Below, in pieces: positions 30,616 to 30,694 of a DNA stretch of 30,694 nt. The DNA comes from Bacteroidota bacterium (lineage in GTDB: Bacteria; Bacteroidota; Ignavibacteria; Ignavibacteriales; Ignavibacteriaceae). Where the stretch lies: assembly GCA_023433685.1 (NCBI GenBank), contig JAEYUD010000175.1:1-30694 (forward strand). The letters run 5' to 3'. Position 1 is the first letter of the stretch. Each line of letters begins with the position of its first letter. The translations under genes and the position numbers were made by a program. The notes beneath the pieces are model-generated. The model was not told the origin of the DNA, made no database searches, and was given only the letters and a program-made list of their open reading frames with translations.

Positions 30616-30694
30616 ATTAATATATTTAAATCAAATCCGGTTGATTAAATTTGATCTTCCAGACACAAAAATCCGGGGGTAATCTGGTCCGGAC

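Overview
The window looks like a piece of a Bacteroidota/Ignavibacteriota-type chromosome (Chlorobi-Ignavibacteria side). The reasons are a DUF6150-type repeat protein, a GTP-dependent PEP carboxykinase, decaheme c-type cytochromes paired with small b-type membrane proteins, lipoproteins with short lipoboxes, and promoter-like boxes of the TAnnTTTG type. The assignment is inference; no rRNA or tRNA gene is present to anchor it.

Layout. (1) 122-2731, + strand: three tightly packed envelope genes (YARHG membrane protein, serine-hydrolase lipoprotein, M15 peptidase lipoprotein). (2) 2732-3096: a 365-base gap holding a promoter-like box, two small hairpins and a long imperfect hairpin ending in eight T's, which together look like a structured leader or small RNA. 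(3) 3097-11696, + strand: eight consecutive genes that form the most novel part of the window: an SPFH protein with four zinc ribbons, a four-TM protein, a 787-residue two-TM protein with an acidic tail, two paralogous helical proteins, a bactofilin-like beta-helix protein, and two small zinc-ribbon proteins with a C-terminal membrane anchor. (4) 11697-15030: a decayed, repeat-rich stretch with a hidden 28-codon membrane peptide, an internally deleted rtcB, the DUF6150-like gene with a cluster of repeated operator-like sites, a truncated and frameshifted AlbA/HATPase-type gene, and several composite repeats made of heptamer arrays plus GC palindromes. (5) 15018-16160, - strand: a menC/NSAR-type enolase-superfamily enzyme. 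(6) 16532-20463: AT-rich, probably transferred, with a PstI/BsuBI-type restriction-modification pair and a convergent PD-(D/E)XK protein. (7) 20516-24101, - strand: a YbjN-like gene and a duplicated two-gene module (b-type membrane protein plus decaheme cytochrome c). (8) 24211-26646, - strand: MlaE permease, M24 peptidase and a half-size TSUP transporter, closed by a clear terminator. (9) 26836-30567: pckG with terminator, tspO, a thioredoxin-fold protein and an acidic helical protein.

Working together. The SPFH cluster has the make-up of a membrane-organising or membrane-stress machine: a membrane scaffold (SPFH), a filament former (beta-helix), helical proteins and several zinc-ribbon adaptors. 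It recalls the B. subtilis YdjI/PspA arrangement but lacks a recognisable PspA. The cytochrome region would carry electrons from the quinone pool through b-haems to periplasmic multihaem proteins. The rest is ordinary housekeeping (PEP/oxaloacetate exchange, peptide turnover, lipid transport, redox). Coordinates of starts were chosen by ribosome-binding sites and overlaps; uncertain ones are stated.
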